Shown here piece by piece: positions 32,944-41,988 of a stretch of DNA of 64,000 nt; the first letter of the stretch is position 1, and each line of letters opens with the position of its first letter. The translations under genes were made by a program, and so were the position numbers. The stretch is from contig JAVEVE010000007.1 of assembly GCA_034005165.1 (NCBI GenBank), positions 1 to 64,000 on the forward strand. The letters run 5' to 3'. The DNA is from UBA1573 sp034005165 (lineage in GTDB: Bacteria; Pseudomonadota; Alphaproteobacteria; Micavibrionales; Micavibrionaceae). The notes beneath the pieces were generated by a model. The model saw only the letters and a program-made list of their open reading frames with translations, searched no databases and was not told the DNA's origin.

Positions 32944-35691
32944 ATGCCCCAAATGCTTCCACATTCTCCTGCCCCGTCTTTTTTCTGTCCCGTTCTTGCG
33001 GTCGGCGCGAAAGGGTTTTATTACCTTGATAGTTTGGGGGAAATTAAAGAGATATCTCAAAATCAAGCGCGCATGATTGCAGGAACATCACAGAATCTTC
33101 TGGTCTGTCATATCCCCTATACACGGCAAAAACTTGGGTCCAACGATTTACAGGCATATGATTTACTCGAGCTTTATGCCTTTGTACACCCGACACGGTT
33201 TGCGGCCCCTACACCTGCCGGTTTGGCAAAGTCATTAGGAATAAACGTCTGCGAGGATGTTCTTGACACGCCAATGATGATGCTGGATTGCGTCAACTCT
33301 TTATTGGCGGATTTATCACAGAAACGCAATTCCGAAAAAATTCTAAACATTGCAGAAATCATGGGCATGAATGGCAAAGCGTGGCTGTGGACGTCATATA
33401 TTTATGAATCATTTGGACAAACCTACGACCCGTCCGTTGTTAACAACTCTTCACGTTTAAAACTCAATGTCTGGAGCGATCTTCCGGAGTGGGCAGATGC
33501 CCCACCTCAGCCACCTCCATCCCAGTTTGGAATTAGCGGTGATGAGGTCCGACAACGCCTGTCTGACATTTTGATGACTAAGAACGGTGCAGAGAAGCGT
33601 CCTGAACAAGCCAATTACGCGACACGTCTTGCAGAGGCTTTTGACCCGTTGGAAATTCCCGATACGCCAAATGTTGTATTGGCTGAAGCAGGAACGGGTA
33701 CGGGAAAAACTCTTGGCTATCTCGCCCCCTCTTCTCTGTGGGCAGAAAAAAACGAAGGCAGCGTCTGGATTTCCACATACACAAAAAATCTGCAGCGACA
33801 AATAAGCTCCGAGATCAAACGTCTTTATCCTGATAAGGATTTGCGTGACCGTAAAGTTACGATCCGTAAAGGGCGAGAGAACTATCTCTGCTTGCTTAAT
33901 TTGGAAGATTTGGCGGCATCTATAGCCACGACACGCAGCATTGGTGCTGCCATCGGTGCGGGGCTTATGGCGCGTTGGGTCATGGAAACAGAAGACGGAG
34001 ATTTGACAGGGGCAGGCTTTCACGGATGGTTACCTGGTCTTATGGGGACTGGAACAACGTTATCTCTTGCAGATCGGCGCGGAGAATGCATTTTTTCAGC
34101 ATGCGATCATTACCACAAATGTTTTTCTGAGCACGCCATTCGCAAATCTGTCCGTACACCGATTGTGATTGCCAATCATGCCATTGTCATGATTAAGGCC
34201 GCTCATCATGATGATGACTTACCACGTCATATTATCTTTGATGAAGGCCATCATGTTTTTGATGCTGCAGACTCTACCTTTTGTGCCGAAATGACAGGCG
34301 TTGAGATGCATGATTTGCGACGGTGGTTGATAGGACCTGAAGGAGGACGAAAATCCCGCGCCCGGGGGCTAAAAAAAAGATTGCAAGACTTATTGGAAGG
34401 AGATCAGACTTCTCTAAAACTGGTGGAAGAAACATTGCATCGCGCCCGATTCTTACCAGAATTTGAGTGGATGAAGCGCCTTCAACAAAATAACCCGCAA
34501 ACTAATTCAGAGGTGTTTCTCTCTCACGTAATGACACAGGTTTACTCTCGGGCCAATGGGAAGGAAGGCCCATATTCTATTGAAACACCTTTATTCCCTG
34601 TGATTTCAGATTTAATCCCAAGCGCCGAGATATTGCATGACCAGATGAAGGCCTTACGCCAGCCTATTCAACGTCTCTCAGCGCGGTTAAAACAAAAATT
34701 GTCGGAAGAAACAGACACGCTTTCTACGGATACGCGGAAGCGTCTGGACGCCGTTGCGGGGTCTCTGGATCGGCGGATCAATACCATGTTGACGCCTTGG
34801 ATTGCCCTTCTTGAAAATCTTCTTGATCAAGTTTCTCAATCACAATTTGTGGATTGGATGGAAATAAACAAATTCGAGAAAACTATTTTTGATGTAGGAC
34901 TTCATCGCCATTATATAGATCCGAGCAAGCCTTTGGCAGAGTCGCTTAAAGTTCAGGCGCATAGTGTGATTGTAACATCAGCAACACTCAAAGACGGTTC
35001 AAGCGAAGATTGGACGGCCGCAGAAAACATGACGGGGGCGCGGTATATGAATGACAGCCCTATTCGCTTCTCTCTTTCCTCACCTTATAATTATGCCGAG
35101 CAAACACGTATCTTTGTCGTTACTGATATAACCAAAACAGATATGGATCAGTTGGCTGGGGCGTATCAATCATTGTTCTACGCCTCGCAAGGCGGTGCGC
35201 TTGGGATATTCACTTCTATTGCGCGACTACGAGCAGTTCATAGTCGAATTGCGCCAAATCTGGCTGATAATGGGCTTTCTTTATACGCGCAACATGTAGA
35301 CGGGATTGATACAGGTACGCTCGTTGATATGTTCCGTGAGGACACGCATTCTTGTCTGCTTGGAACTGATGCCGTACGAGATGGTGTGGATGTCCCAGGC
35401 GAATCTTTGCGCATGATTGTTTTTGACCGCGTGCCGTGGCCGCGTGCGACGATTTTGCAAAAAGAACGCAAGAAACAAATGGGCGGTAGTGATTTTGATG
35501 ATCGTTTAACTCGTCTTAAACTCAAGCAGGCTTATGGGCGGTTGGTGCGTTCAGCACAAGATCGCGGGGTATTCGTGATGCTAGACAATGCAACACCATC
35601 GCGACTTCTCACCGCCTTCCCCGAAGGTGTGACCGTCGAACGCCTCGGAATTGCGGAGGTTATTGAAAAGAGCAAAGAGTTTTTGAAATAA
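32944..35691 (+). CDS. DinG/Rad3-type ATP-dependent DNA helicase
   Basis: The 915-residue product is a superfamily 2 helicase of the XPD/DinG type. Walker A is near residue 248 (EAGTGTGKTLGYL), the DEAH-type box reads FDEGHH, and the C-terminal helicase domain ends with the QAYGRLVRSAQDRGV motif VI. Four cysteines between motifs Ia and II (YLCLL, GECIF, SACDHY, HKCF) fit the Fe-S cluster of this family. The extra N-terminal region of about 240 residues is typical of alphaproteobacterial relatives. The ATG at 32944 is preferred over an upstream TTG at 32914. The biological role, perhaps in repair or R-loop removal, is inferred. Confidence 0.88.
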   Translation: MPQMLPHSPAPSFFCPVLAVGAKGFYYLDSLGEIKEISQNQARMIAGTSQNLLVCHIPYTRQKLGSNDLQAYDLLELYAFVHPTRFAAPTPAGLAKSLGINVCEDVLDTPMMMLDCVNSLLADLSQKRNSEKILNIAEIMGMNGKAWLWTSYIYESFGQTYDPSVVNNSSRLKLNVWSDLPEWADAPPQPPPSQFGISGDEVRQRLSDILMTKNGAEKRPEQANYATRLAEAFDPLEIPDTPNVVLAEAGTGTGKTLGYLAPSSLWAEKNEGSVWISTYTKNLQRQISSEIKRLYPDKDLRDRKVTIRKGRENYLCLLNLEDLAASIATTRSIGAAIGAGLMARWVMETEDGDLTGAGFHGWLPGLMGTGTTLSLADRRGECIFSACDHYHKCFSEHAIRKSVRTPIVIANHAIVMIKAAHHDDDLPRHIIFDEGHHVFDAADSTFCAEMTGVEMHDLRRWLIGPEGGRKSRARGLKKRLQDLLEGDQTSLKLVEETLHRARFLPEFEWMKRLQQNNPQTNSEVFLSHVMTQVYSRANGKEGPYSIETPLFPVISDLIPSAEILHDQMKALRQPIQRLSARLKQKLSEETDTLSTDTRKRLDAVAGSLDRRINTMLTPWIALLENLLDQVSQSQFVDWMEINKFEKTIFDVGLHRHYIDPSKPLAESLKVQAHSVIVTSATLKDGSSEDWTAAENMTGARYMNDSPIRFSLSSPYNYAEQTRIFVVTDITKTDMDQLAGAYQSLFYASQGGALGIFTSIARLRAVHSRIAPNLADNGLSLYAQHVDGIDTGTLVDMFREDTHSCLLGTDAVRDGVDVPGESLRMIVFDRVPWPRATILQKERKKQMGGSDFDDRLTRLKLKQAYGRLVRSAQDRGVFVMLDNATPSRLLTAFPEGVTVERLGIAEVIEKSKEFLK

Positions 35692-35720
35692 AAAAACCCG
35701 ACAGATTGTCGGGTTTCTTT
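35687..35720. terminator. Bidirectional terminator between the helicase gene and atpC
   Basis: AAACCCGACA (35694-35703) and TGTCGGGTTT (35707-35716) form a perfect 10-bp stem with a GAT loop. T-rich runs follow in both directions (TTTCTTTG rightward; TTTTTTTATTTC leftward), so it can end both the helicase and the atp operon transcripts. Confidence 0.9.
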
Positions 35721-35739
35721 GTATTCTGAGTTACTAATA

Positions 35740-36156
35740 CTATGCCGCTTTTACAGCTGAGAGCATTGCAGAGACGATGGTGATACGCTTGGTCAAACGG
35801 GTTTTTTCTTCCGCAGATTCTGCAAATCCCATATCTTCATTCAGGCGTGTCAGCTCATTTTGCAGAGCTTCGGCTTTCAGTGCGCTCAATGGAACAGCTT
35901 CTTCGGCCAGAACGGTGCAGTTGGTTTGGGAAATATCCGCAAAACCGCCCGCAATAAAGATTTTCTCTTTCTCGCCGCCTTCCGTGCGGATGACTTCCAC
36001 TACGCCCGGACGCACAGACATGACCAAAGCCATGTGACCTGCGCGTACACCGACATCCCCTTCTTCTCCGGGGATAGAGACTTGGTAGGCCTGTTCGGAG
36101 ATCAATTTCTGTTCAGGCGACACCAGTTCAAAATTAAACAATTTGTTTTCCGACAT
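35740..36156 (-). CDS. atpC: ATP synthase F1 subunit epsilon
   Basis: Epsilon is part of the rotor stalk and regulates ATPase activity. The 138-residue product has the N-terminal beta-sandwich (FNFELVSPEQKLISEQAYQVSIPGEEGDVGV) and a C-terminal helical hairpin. Length is normal. Its ATG shares the A of the preceding gene's TAA (TAATG), so its translation is coupled to the small membrane protein gene rather than to atpD. It is the last gene of the operon. Confidence 0.95.
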   Translation of the reverse strand: MSENKLFNFELVSPEQKLISEQAYQVSIPGEEGDVGVRAGHMALVMSVRPGVVEVIRTEGGEKEKIFIAGGFADISQTNCTVLAEEAVPLSALKAEALQNELTRLNEDMGFAESAEEKTRLTKRITIVSAMLSAVKAA

Positions 36157-36518
36157 TATGTTCCAACCTTTAAATTCATGTTTTCTGTATTATTCTGGCT
36201 CTTGAGAGCTCTTTTAACAGCCCAATTCGTAGGCTGATATCCAGAGTCCGGATTTGCAGCGGCATCGTAGCGGTTTGCTACTGAATAACATCTTGCTGCT
36301 ACAACTGCCCACCAAAACACGCCTGCAAGACATGCGCCTTTAGCTAACCCTGGGTATCCACCATCAGGAACAGTCCCCAAAACGGGGATAACCCCCAAAA
36401 GAGCAACGCCGCCGCAAGCACCAAGCAACTCCTCAATCTTTTTGTATCGAACCTTATCAAATTCAATAGCAAGATCGAGAACTTCCGGTGCGAGTTGGGC
36501 GACGTCTTTATTTTTCAT
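36156..36518 (-). CDS. Small two-helix membrane protein inserted between atpD and atpC
   Basis: This 120-residue protein is not a known ATP synthase subunit. It has an acidic helical start, two hydrophobic segments (about 33-50 and 59-78) separated by a PDGGYPG turn, and a polar C-terminal tail. A GAGG-containing stretch at the end of atpD serves as its ribosome-binding site. It lies three bases after the atpD stop and shares a base with the atpC start, so it must be expressed with the F1 genes. Function is unknown: an assembly or regulatory factor and an unrelated passenger are both possible. Confidence 0.7.
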   Translation of the reverse strand: MKNKDVAQLAPEVLDLAIEFDKVRYKKIEELLGACGGVALLGVIPVLGTVPDGGYPGLAKGACLAGVFWWAVVAARCYSVANRYDAAANPDSGYQPTNWAVKRALKSQNNTENMNLKVGT

Positions 36519-36521
36519 TTA

Positions 36522-37949
36522 TTAAGCTGCCTCGGCTGCCATTTTCTTGGCTTTTTCGATCACTTGGTCGATGTTACCGACCATGTAGAACGCGGCTTCA
36601 GGAATATGATCCAGTTCACCATCACAGATCATACGGAAGCCCTTGATGGTTTCTTCGAGTGATGCAAACACACCAGGAGAACCGGTAAAGACCTCTGCCA
36701 CGTGGAATGGCTGAGACAAGAAACGTTGGATTTTACGCGCACGAGCAACGGTGAGTTTGTCTTCTTCAGACAATTCATCCATACCCAAAATCGCGATAAT
36801 ATCTTGAAGCGCTTTATAAGTTTGTAGGATTTTTTGAACGTCGGTTGCGCATTTATAATGCTCTTCACCAACAATACGTGGATCAAGGATACGTGATGTC
36901 GAGTCAAGCGGGTCAACAGCAGGGTAGATCCCCAATTCCGCAATTTGACGAGACAAAACGGTCGTCGCATCCAAGTGGGAGAATGTTGTTGCAGGCGCAG
37001 GGTCGGTCAAGTCATCTGCAGGAACGTAAACTGCCTGAACAGAAGTAATAGAACCCTTGTTCGTAGAAGTAATACGTTCTTGAAGAGCACCCATGTCAGT
37101 TGCGAGTGTTGGTTGGTAACCCACAGCAGAAGGAATACGTCCCAAGAGCGCGGACACTTCAGCACCTGCCTGAGTGAAACGGAACACGTTGTCCATAAAG
37201 AACAGAACGTCTTGGCCTTCTTCGTCACGGAAATATTCAGCCATAGAGAGACCTGTCAACGCAACACGAGCACGTGCCCCTGGAGGTTCGTTCATCTGGC
37301 CGTAAACGAGAGCCACTTTAGAAGCATCTGTATCACCCGGAACCAAAACTCCTGCATCAATCATTTCATGATACAAATCATTTCCTTCACGGGTACGCTC
37401 ACCAACACCGGCAAACACAGATACACCACCGTGACCCTTTGCAATGTTGTTAATCAATTCCTGAATGGTCACTGTTTTGCCAACACCGGCACCACCGAAG
37501 AGACCGATTTTTCCACCCTTAGCGTATGGGCAAAGAAGGTCGATAACTTTAATACCTGTAATCAACTGTTCTGTTTCGGTTGCCTGTTCAGAGAACTCCG
37601 GTGCTTCACGGTGGATCGGGTAGGTTTTCTTTTCGCCTACAGGTCCGCGTTCGTCAATCGGCTGACCGATAACGTCTACAATACGCCCCAAAACTTCTTT
37701 ACCAACAGGTACTTCAATCGCAGAACCTGTATCTGCTACTGCAGAGCCGCGAACCAGACCATCGGTCGAGTCCATTGCGATACAACGAACAATGTTTTCA
37801 CCCAAGTGCTGAGCTACTTCCAAAACCAATGTCTTTCCGTCGTTGGTGGTGGTCAGAGCGTTCAAAATCGCTGGCACGTTGCCGTCATTGAACTGTACGT
37901 CCACGACTGCTCCCAATACCTGAACAATTTTACCAGTTGCTTGTGTCAT
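36522..37949 (-). CDS. atpD: ATP synthase F1 subunit beta
   Basis: Beta carries the catalytic nucleotide sites of F1. The 475-residue product has the P-loop GGAGVGKTVTIQEL, the GERTREGNDLYHEM segment with the catalytic glutamate, the DNVFRFTQAGAEVSALLGRIPSAVGYQPTL block and the DELSEEDK catch-loop region. Length and ends are normal. In this operon it lies downstream of a phosphatase gene that separates it from atpG by about 830 bases. Confidence 0.98.
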   Translation of the reverse strand: MTQATGKIVQVLGAVVDVQFNDGNVPAILNALTTTNDGKTLVLEVAQHLGENIVRCIAMDSTDGLVRGSAVADTGSAIEVPVGKEVLGRIVDVIGQPIDERGPVGEKKTYPIHREAPEFSEQATETEQLITGIKVIDLLCPYAKGGKIGLFGGAGVGKTVTIQELINNIAKGHGGVSVFAGVGERTREGNDLYHEMIDAGVLVPGDTDASKVALVYGQMNEPPGARARVALTGLSMAEYFRDEEGQDVLFFMDNVFRFTQAGAEVSALLGRIPSAVGYQPTLATDMGALQERITSTNKGSITSVQAVYVPADDLTDPAPATTFSHLDATTVLSRQIAELGIYPAVDPLDSTSRILDPRIVGEEHYKCATDVQKILQTYKALQDIIAILGMDELSEEDKLTVARARKIQRFLSQPFHVAEVFTGSPGVFASLEETIKGFRMICDGELDHIPEAAFYMVGNIDQVIEKAKKMAAEAA

Positions 37950-37995
37950 CTTTTCTTTCCTCTTGGTTTGAAACTAAATCTTTTAAATGGTTCTC

Positions 37996-38781
37996 TTATT
38001 TTTTCTCGTCAGCACTGCTTGCTACAAAGGCCGCTTTGGCTGCTTCAAAATCCTTTTTAAAATTAGAGTTCTTTTGCAACTCTTCATAAATCTTATCACC
38101 AAGTTCACGCCCAGCTGCAGAATCGCTCGGGTAATGAACACCTGCTATTTCACGTCTATGCGCAACTTCAATCGACTTTTTCTCATAAGCCTCTTTATTT
38201 GCGGGATCGAGGCCTGATAGAATTCTGGCAATCAACCAAGATTGAGTTGAGTGACCGGACGGGTATGCTGCATGACCCGGATTATCAATAACCAACTTCA
38301 AGTTCGAGTCTAATTGACTTGGACGAGCGCGTTCGATCTTTTGCTTTAAATCCAAAACAAAATAGCCCGCATCCTTATCCGCTTTCATCAGCATTTGGAA
38401 AGCCAGGGGGTTCTTTTCGCTGTCAAATAATCCGGCATCCATAAAAGGAACCAGAAGAATATTCCTGCTCTCTTTCAGAATTAACTGAATCGTTTCATCT
38501 GTACGTTCTGTCTTTGAAATCTCTTCCAGATATGGAATTTCTGTTTTAATTGTCTCAGAATTTGTCGGATGCGGTGTGACTTCGAATACTGTTTCCTTAG
38601 GCAGATAGCCGGGACCTTTTGCGTACTCAGCCAAAATAATCGGGTCCCACCAGTCTTTAGGATATTTGATTTCCGCGCTATCTGCATGAACCACCACAGG
38701 GGCGCAAAATAATACCAACGCCAGCAGACATGAAAGTCTGCCTGCTTTTTTAGCACGTGATATGAAATTGCGTCCCATCAT
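37996..38781 (-). CDS. Secreted PAP2 family acid phosphatase inserted in the atp operon
   Basis: This 261-residue protein has a signal peptide ending in VHA and the complete PAP2 phosphatase signature: KQKIERARP at 146-154, PSGH at 174-177 and RREIAGVHYPSD with R210, H216 and D220. It resembles bacterial class A nonspecific acid phosphatases, which act in the periplasm on phosphomonoesters. Its start lies five bases after the atpG stop and its end 46 bases before atpD, so it is inside the ATP synthase operon. Such a gene is not part of any usual atp operon. A second ATG at 38778 is an equal start candidate. Confidence 0.87.
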   Translation of the reverse strand: MMGRNFISRAKKAGRLSCLLALVLFCAPVVVHADSAEIKYPKDWWDPIILAEYAKGPGYLPKETVFEVTPHPTNSETIKTEIPYLEEISKTERTDETIQLILKESRNILLVPFMDAGLFDSEKNPLAFQMLMKADKDAGYFVLDLKQKIERARPSQLDSNLKLVIDNPGHAAYPSGHSTQSWLIARILSGLDPANKEAYEKKSIEVAHRREIAGVHYPSDSAAGRELGDKIYEELQKNSNFKKDFEAAKAAFVASSADEKK

Positions 38782-38786
38782 TTTTA

Positions 38787-39665
38787 CTATACAGCCTCGG
38801 CTCCCGAGATAATCTCGATCAGCTCTTTTGTAATATATGCCTGACGTGCACGGTTGTATTTGATCGAGAGATTCTTGATCATATCGCCCGCATTCCGTGT
38901 TGCGTTGTCCATAGCGGTCATACGAGCGGCTTGCTCCCCTGCTGCACTGTCAAGCAATGCACGGAAAATCTGAACACTGATGTTTTTCGGCAAGAGATCT
39001 GCCAAAATGACATCTTCTTCAGGTTCGAAACTATATGGTGAGGATGCCACGTCCTGATTTTCATTTGCGGCAACAACGAACGGAATCAGTTGTTGCGTGT
39101 TTGGCTTTTGAGTGAGGACGGATACAAACTGGTTATAGACTAGTGAGCAAACATCAAATTCACCACGGTCAAATAAATCCAGAACCAGATCAGAAACTTT
39201 TTGAGCCTCTGCAAATCCCAGTTTAGATTTCCCACCCAGACCAGTGATAGTCTCAATAATCAGCGGAGCAAAATCGCGTTTTAGAACGTCACGGGCTTTA
39301 CGGCCTACGCAGATGATTTTTACATCTTTGCCATCTGCTTTCAGGCGCCGTACTTCGTTGCGAGTATAACGCACAAGATTCGAGTTGAACCCGCCGCACA
39401 AACCGCGGTCAGCGGAGACAACAACCAGAATATGACGTTGATCTGCGCCTGTCCCCACCAAAAGTTTTGGGCCTGCATCCCCTTTTACGCCGGCGGCAAC
39501 GCGGGCAATCATGCCCGCCATAGCGCGTGCGTAAGGCTGGGAAGCCTCGGCAGATTCTTGTGCTTTTTTCAGTTTGGATGCGGCAACCATTTTCATCGCA
39601 CTCGTAATTTTACGGGTGGATTTTACGGAGGCGATCCTATCGCGATAGTCACGTAAGCTAGGCAT
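38787..39665 (-). CDS. atpG: ATP synthase F1 subunit gamma
   Basis: Gamma is the central rotor shaft of F1. The 292-residue product has the family start (LRDYRDRIASVKSTRKITSAMKMVAASKL), the VVSADRGLCGGFNSN block and the terminal helix with MTAMDNATRNAGDMIKNL and a final ITKELIEIISGAEAV. Length is normal. It follows atpA by 22 bases. The next gene in the operon is the PAP2 phosphatase rather than atpD. Confidence 0.97.
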   Translation of the reverse strand: MPSLRDYRDRIASVKSTRKITSAMKMVAASKLKKAQESAEASQPYARAMAGMIARVAAGVKGDAGPKLLVGTGADQRHILVVVSADRGLCGGFNSNLVRYTRNEVRRLKADGKDVKIICVGRKARDVLKRDFAPLIIETITGLGGKSKLGFAEAQKVSDLVLDLFDRGEFDVCSLVYNQFVSVLTQKPNTQQLIPFVVAANENQDVASSPYSFEPEEDVILADLLPKNISVQIFRALLDSAAGEQAARMTAMDNATRNAGDMIKNLSIKYNRARQAYITKELIEIISGAEAV

Positions 39666-39687
39666 ACGTTATTTCCTTTCGTGCGAA

Positions 39688-41232
39688 TTAAGCTGCCAAA
39701 CGTGCAGAGTATCCTTTGGTGAACCCATCAAGGAATGCACAGATTTGAGCTTCGATATCGTCATTCAGAGCTTTCTTTTCCTTGATAGCAGCCAAGATGG
39801 ATGCTCCGGCAGAGCGCAATTCTGTCAGAAGCTCTGCTTCGTATGCGCTGACCTGATTTACAGGTACGCCATCCAAGTAGCCACGTGTTCCAGCGAAGAT
39901 CACAACCACTTGCTCTTCTGCTGTCAAAGGAGAGTATTGAGGTTGTTTCAACAGTTGGGTCAAGCGCGCGCCACGTGCCAGAAGTTTCTGAGTGGAGGCA
40001 TCCAAGTCAGATGCGAACTGGGCGAATGCTTCCATTTCACGGTACTGAGCGAGTTCCAATTTAATCTTACCTGCAACTTGTTTCATCGCCTTAATCTGAG
40101 CCGCAGACCCCACACGGGAAACGGACAGACCAACGTTAATTGCAGGACGGATGCCCTTATAGAACAGACCGGTTTCCAAGAAAATCTGACCATCAGTAAT
40201 GGAGATCACGTTGGTTGGAATGTAAGCAGATACGTCACCGGCTTGTGTTTCAATCACAGGCAACGCTGTCATAGACCCTGCACCGAAATCGTCATTCATT
40301 TTCGCAGCGCGTTCGAGCAAGCGAGAGTGAATATAGAACACGTCACCAGGATATGCTTCACGTCCAGGTGGGCGCCGCAAAAGCAAGGACATCTGACGAT
40401 AAGCAACAGCTTGTTTGGACAAGTCATCGTAAACTGCCAGAGCATGCATTCCGTTGTCGCGGAAGTATTCAGCCATTGCGCAGCCTGTGTAAGGAGCCAA
40501 GAACTGCATCGGAGCAGGATCGGAAGCGGTTGCGGCAACAACGATGGAATATTCCATTGCTCCGGCTTCTTCGAGTTCTTTTACCAGCTTAACAACTGTA
40601 GAACGTTTTTGACCAACAGCCACGTAAACGCAGAACATATGGTCTTTCGGGTTGTCGGATTTGTTCACGGACTTTTGGTTGATGATTGCGTCCATCGCAA
40701 CAGCTGTTTTACCTGTTTGACGGTCACCAATGATCAACTCACGCTGTCCACGTCCGATAGGAACCAATGCATCAATAGCTTTCAAGCCAGTTTGCATAGG
40801 CTCATGAACGGATTTACGCGGGATAATCCCTGGGGCTTTAACTTCCACGCGAGAGAATTGAGTTGCTTTGATCGGGCCTTTACCGTCAATCGGGTTACCC
40901 AGAGCATCAACAACACGGCCAAGCAATTCCTTACCGACAGGAACCTGAACGATTTCACCGGTACGTTTAACGATATCGCCCTCTTTAATTGCGCGGTCAG
41001 ACCCAAAAATAACAACACCTACGTTGTCTGTTTCAAGGTTCAAAGCCATCCCTTTTGTACCGTCAGGGAATTCAACCATTTCCCCTGCTCGTACGTTGTC
41101 GAGGCCATAAACACGAGCCACACCATCACCAACAGACAAAACTTGTCCAATTTCGGCAACGTCAGCCATTGCGCCGAAGTTGGCGATTTGCTTGGTCAAA
41201 ATTTCAGAAATTTCTGCTGCACGGATATCCAT
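39688..41232 (-). CDS. atpA: ATP synthase F1 subunit alpha
   Basis: Alpha holds the noncatalytic nucleotide sites of F1. The 514-residue product has the P-loop GDRQTGKTAVAMDAI, the MEYSIVVAATASDPAPMQFLAPYTGC segment, the signature PAINVGLSVSRVGSAAQ and a normal C-terminus. It starts two bases after the atpH stop. A long open frame on the opposite strand is a shadow of its biased codon use. Confidence 0.98.
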   Translation of the reverse strand: MDIRAAEISEILTKQIANFGAMADVAEIGQVLSVGDGVARVYGLDNVRAGEMVEFPDGTKGMALNLETDNVGVVIFGSDRAIKEGDIVKRTGEIVQVPVGKELLGRVVDALGNPIDGKGPIKATQFSRVEVKAPGIIPRKSVHEPMQTGLKAIDALVPIGRGQRELIIGDRQTGKTAVAMDAIINQKSVNKSDNPKDHMFCVYVAVGQKRSTVVKLVKELEEAGAMEYSIVVAATASDPAPMQFLAPYTGCAMAEYFRDNGMHALAVYDDLSKQAVAYRQMSLLLRRPPGREAYPGDVFYIHSRLLERAAKMNDDFGAGSMTALPVIETQAGDVSAYIPTNVISITDGQIFLETGLFYKGIRPAINVGLSVSRVGSAAQIKAMKQVAGKIKLELAQYREMEAFAQFASDLDASTQKLLARGARLTQLLKQPQYSPLTAEEQVVVIFAGTRGYLDGVPVNQVSAYEAELLTELRSAGASILAAIKEKKALNDDIEAQICAFLDGFTKGYSARLAA

Positions 41233-41234
41233 TA

Positions 41235-41846
41235 TTATCCTACCTCTTTCAATGATGCGTTTTGATTGGAATTAGAAATCATGGCTTGTTTTAGCCGTGA
41301 TAATTTTGATTTAAGTGAGTCGTCAATCATCTGGGACCCGACAGTAACAACCAGGCCGCCGAGCAAGCTCTCGTCTATTTCAACAAACAGACGGACGGCT
41401 TTGCCGGTTTTTTGAGCTAGCATTTCTGCCAGTTGAGCTTCCTGTGTTGCAGAGAGCTTATGTGCTGATTTCACAAAAGCATCAACTTGCCCCATGCGTT
41501 TTGACATTTCACGATGAAATGCTCCGATCACATCTCCCAGTATATTTAACCGGCGATTTTCGGCCAATACACACAAGAAGTTAATTGTGACTTGGTGGAA
41601 TTTTCCTTTTTGAGCCAACTCTTTCATAGCTGACATCTGACGATCTGCACCGTAAACGGGGCTTTCAATGAAAGCACGCAAATCTTCAGAATTAAAAAGA
41701 GTTGTTTCAAGCGATTGGATATCACTTTGCACAGCCTCAAGAACATTCGCCCGTGTCGCGACATCTATCAAAGATGCGGCGTAGCGAGTCGCTACAATAT
41801 TCCCGGCACCGCTGGCAGCCTGAGGGGCGGAGGAGGAGTTCGTCAA
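41235..41846 (-). CDS. atpH: ATP synthase F1 subunit delta
   Basis: Delta is part of the peripheral stalk that binds the top of F1. The 203-residue product has the family start ATRYAASLIDVA, a central helical bundle and the C-terminal VEIDESLLGGLVVTVGSQMIDDSLKSKL block. The start is a TTG at 41846, with AGGA just upstream; no in-frame ATG lies before the conserved region. It is the first gene of the atpHAG-PAP2-D-x-C operon, after a 142-base gap that should hold the promoter. F0 genes are not in the window, which is normal for Alphaproteobacteria. Confidence 0.94.
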   Translation of the reverse strand: MTNSSSAPQAASGAGNIVATRYAASLIDVATRANVLEAVQSDIQSLETTLFNSEDLRAFIESPVYGADRQMSAMKELAQKGKFHQVTINFLCVLAENRRLNILGDVIGAFHREMSKRMGQVDAFVKSAHKLSATQEAQLAEMLAQKTGKAVRLFVEIDESLLGGLVVTVGSQMIDDSLKSKLSRLKQAMISNSNQNASLKEVG

Positions 41847-41988
41847 TTCCTGATCCTTTCCAGAATAACTGAAATTCTATTTGTTTTTGTTGCCCGTGAG
41901 TAGCATATCGTTTAGGGATAAGCAAGGGAAAGAATTCTGCGTTGCAATGCCGCACTCAAATGATTTATGCGCGGCAGAAAATATAGGG

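Noticed and set aside
36945..38060. Open frame of about 371 codons opposite atpD and the end of the phosphatase gene
   Set aside because: It crosses two real genes on the other strand and its composition is that of a shadow frame.
39745..41265. Open frame of about 506 codons on the strand opposite atpA
   Set aside because: It lies wholly antisense to a highly conserved gene, its translation is rich in Cys, His and Phe with no recognisable motif, and it is explained by biased codon use in atpA.
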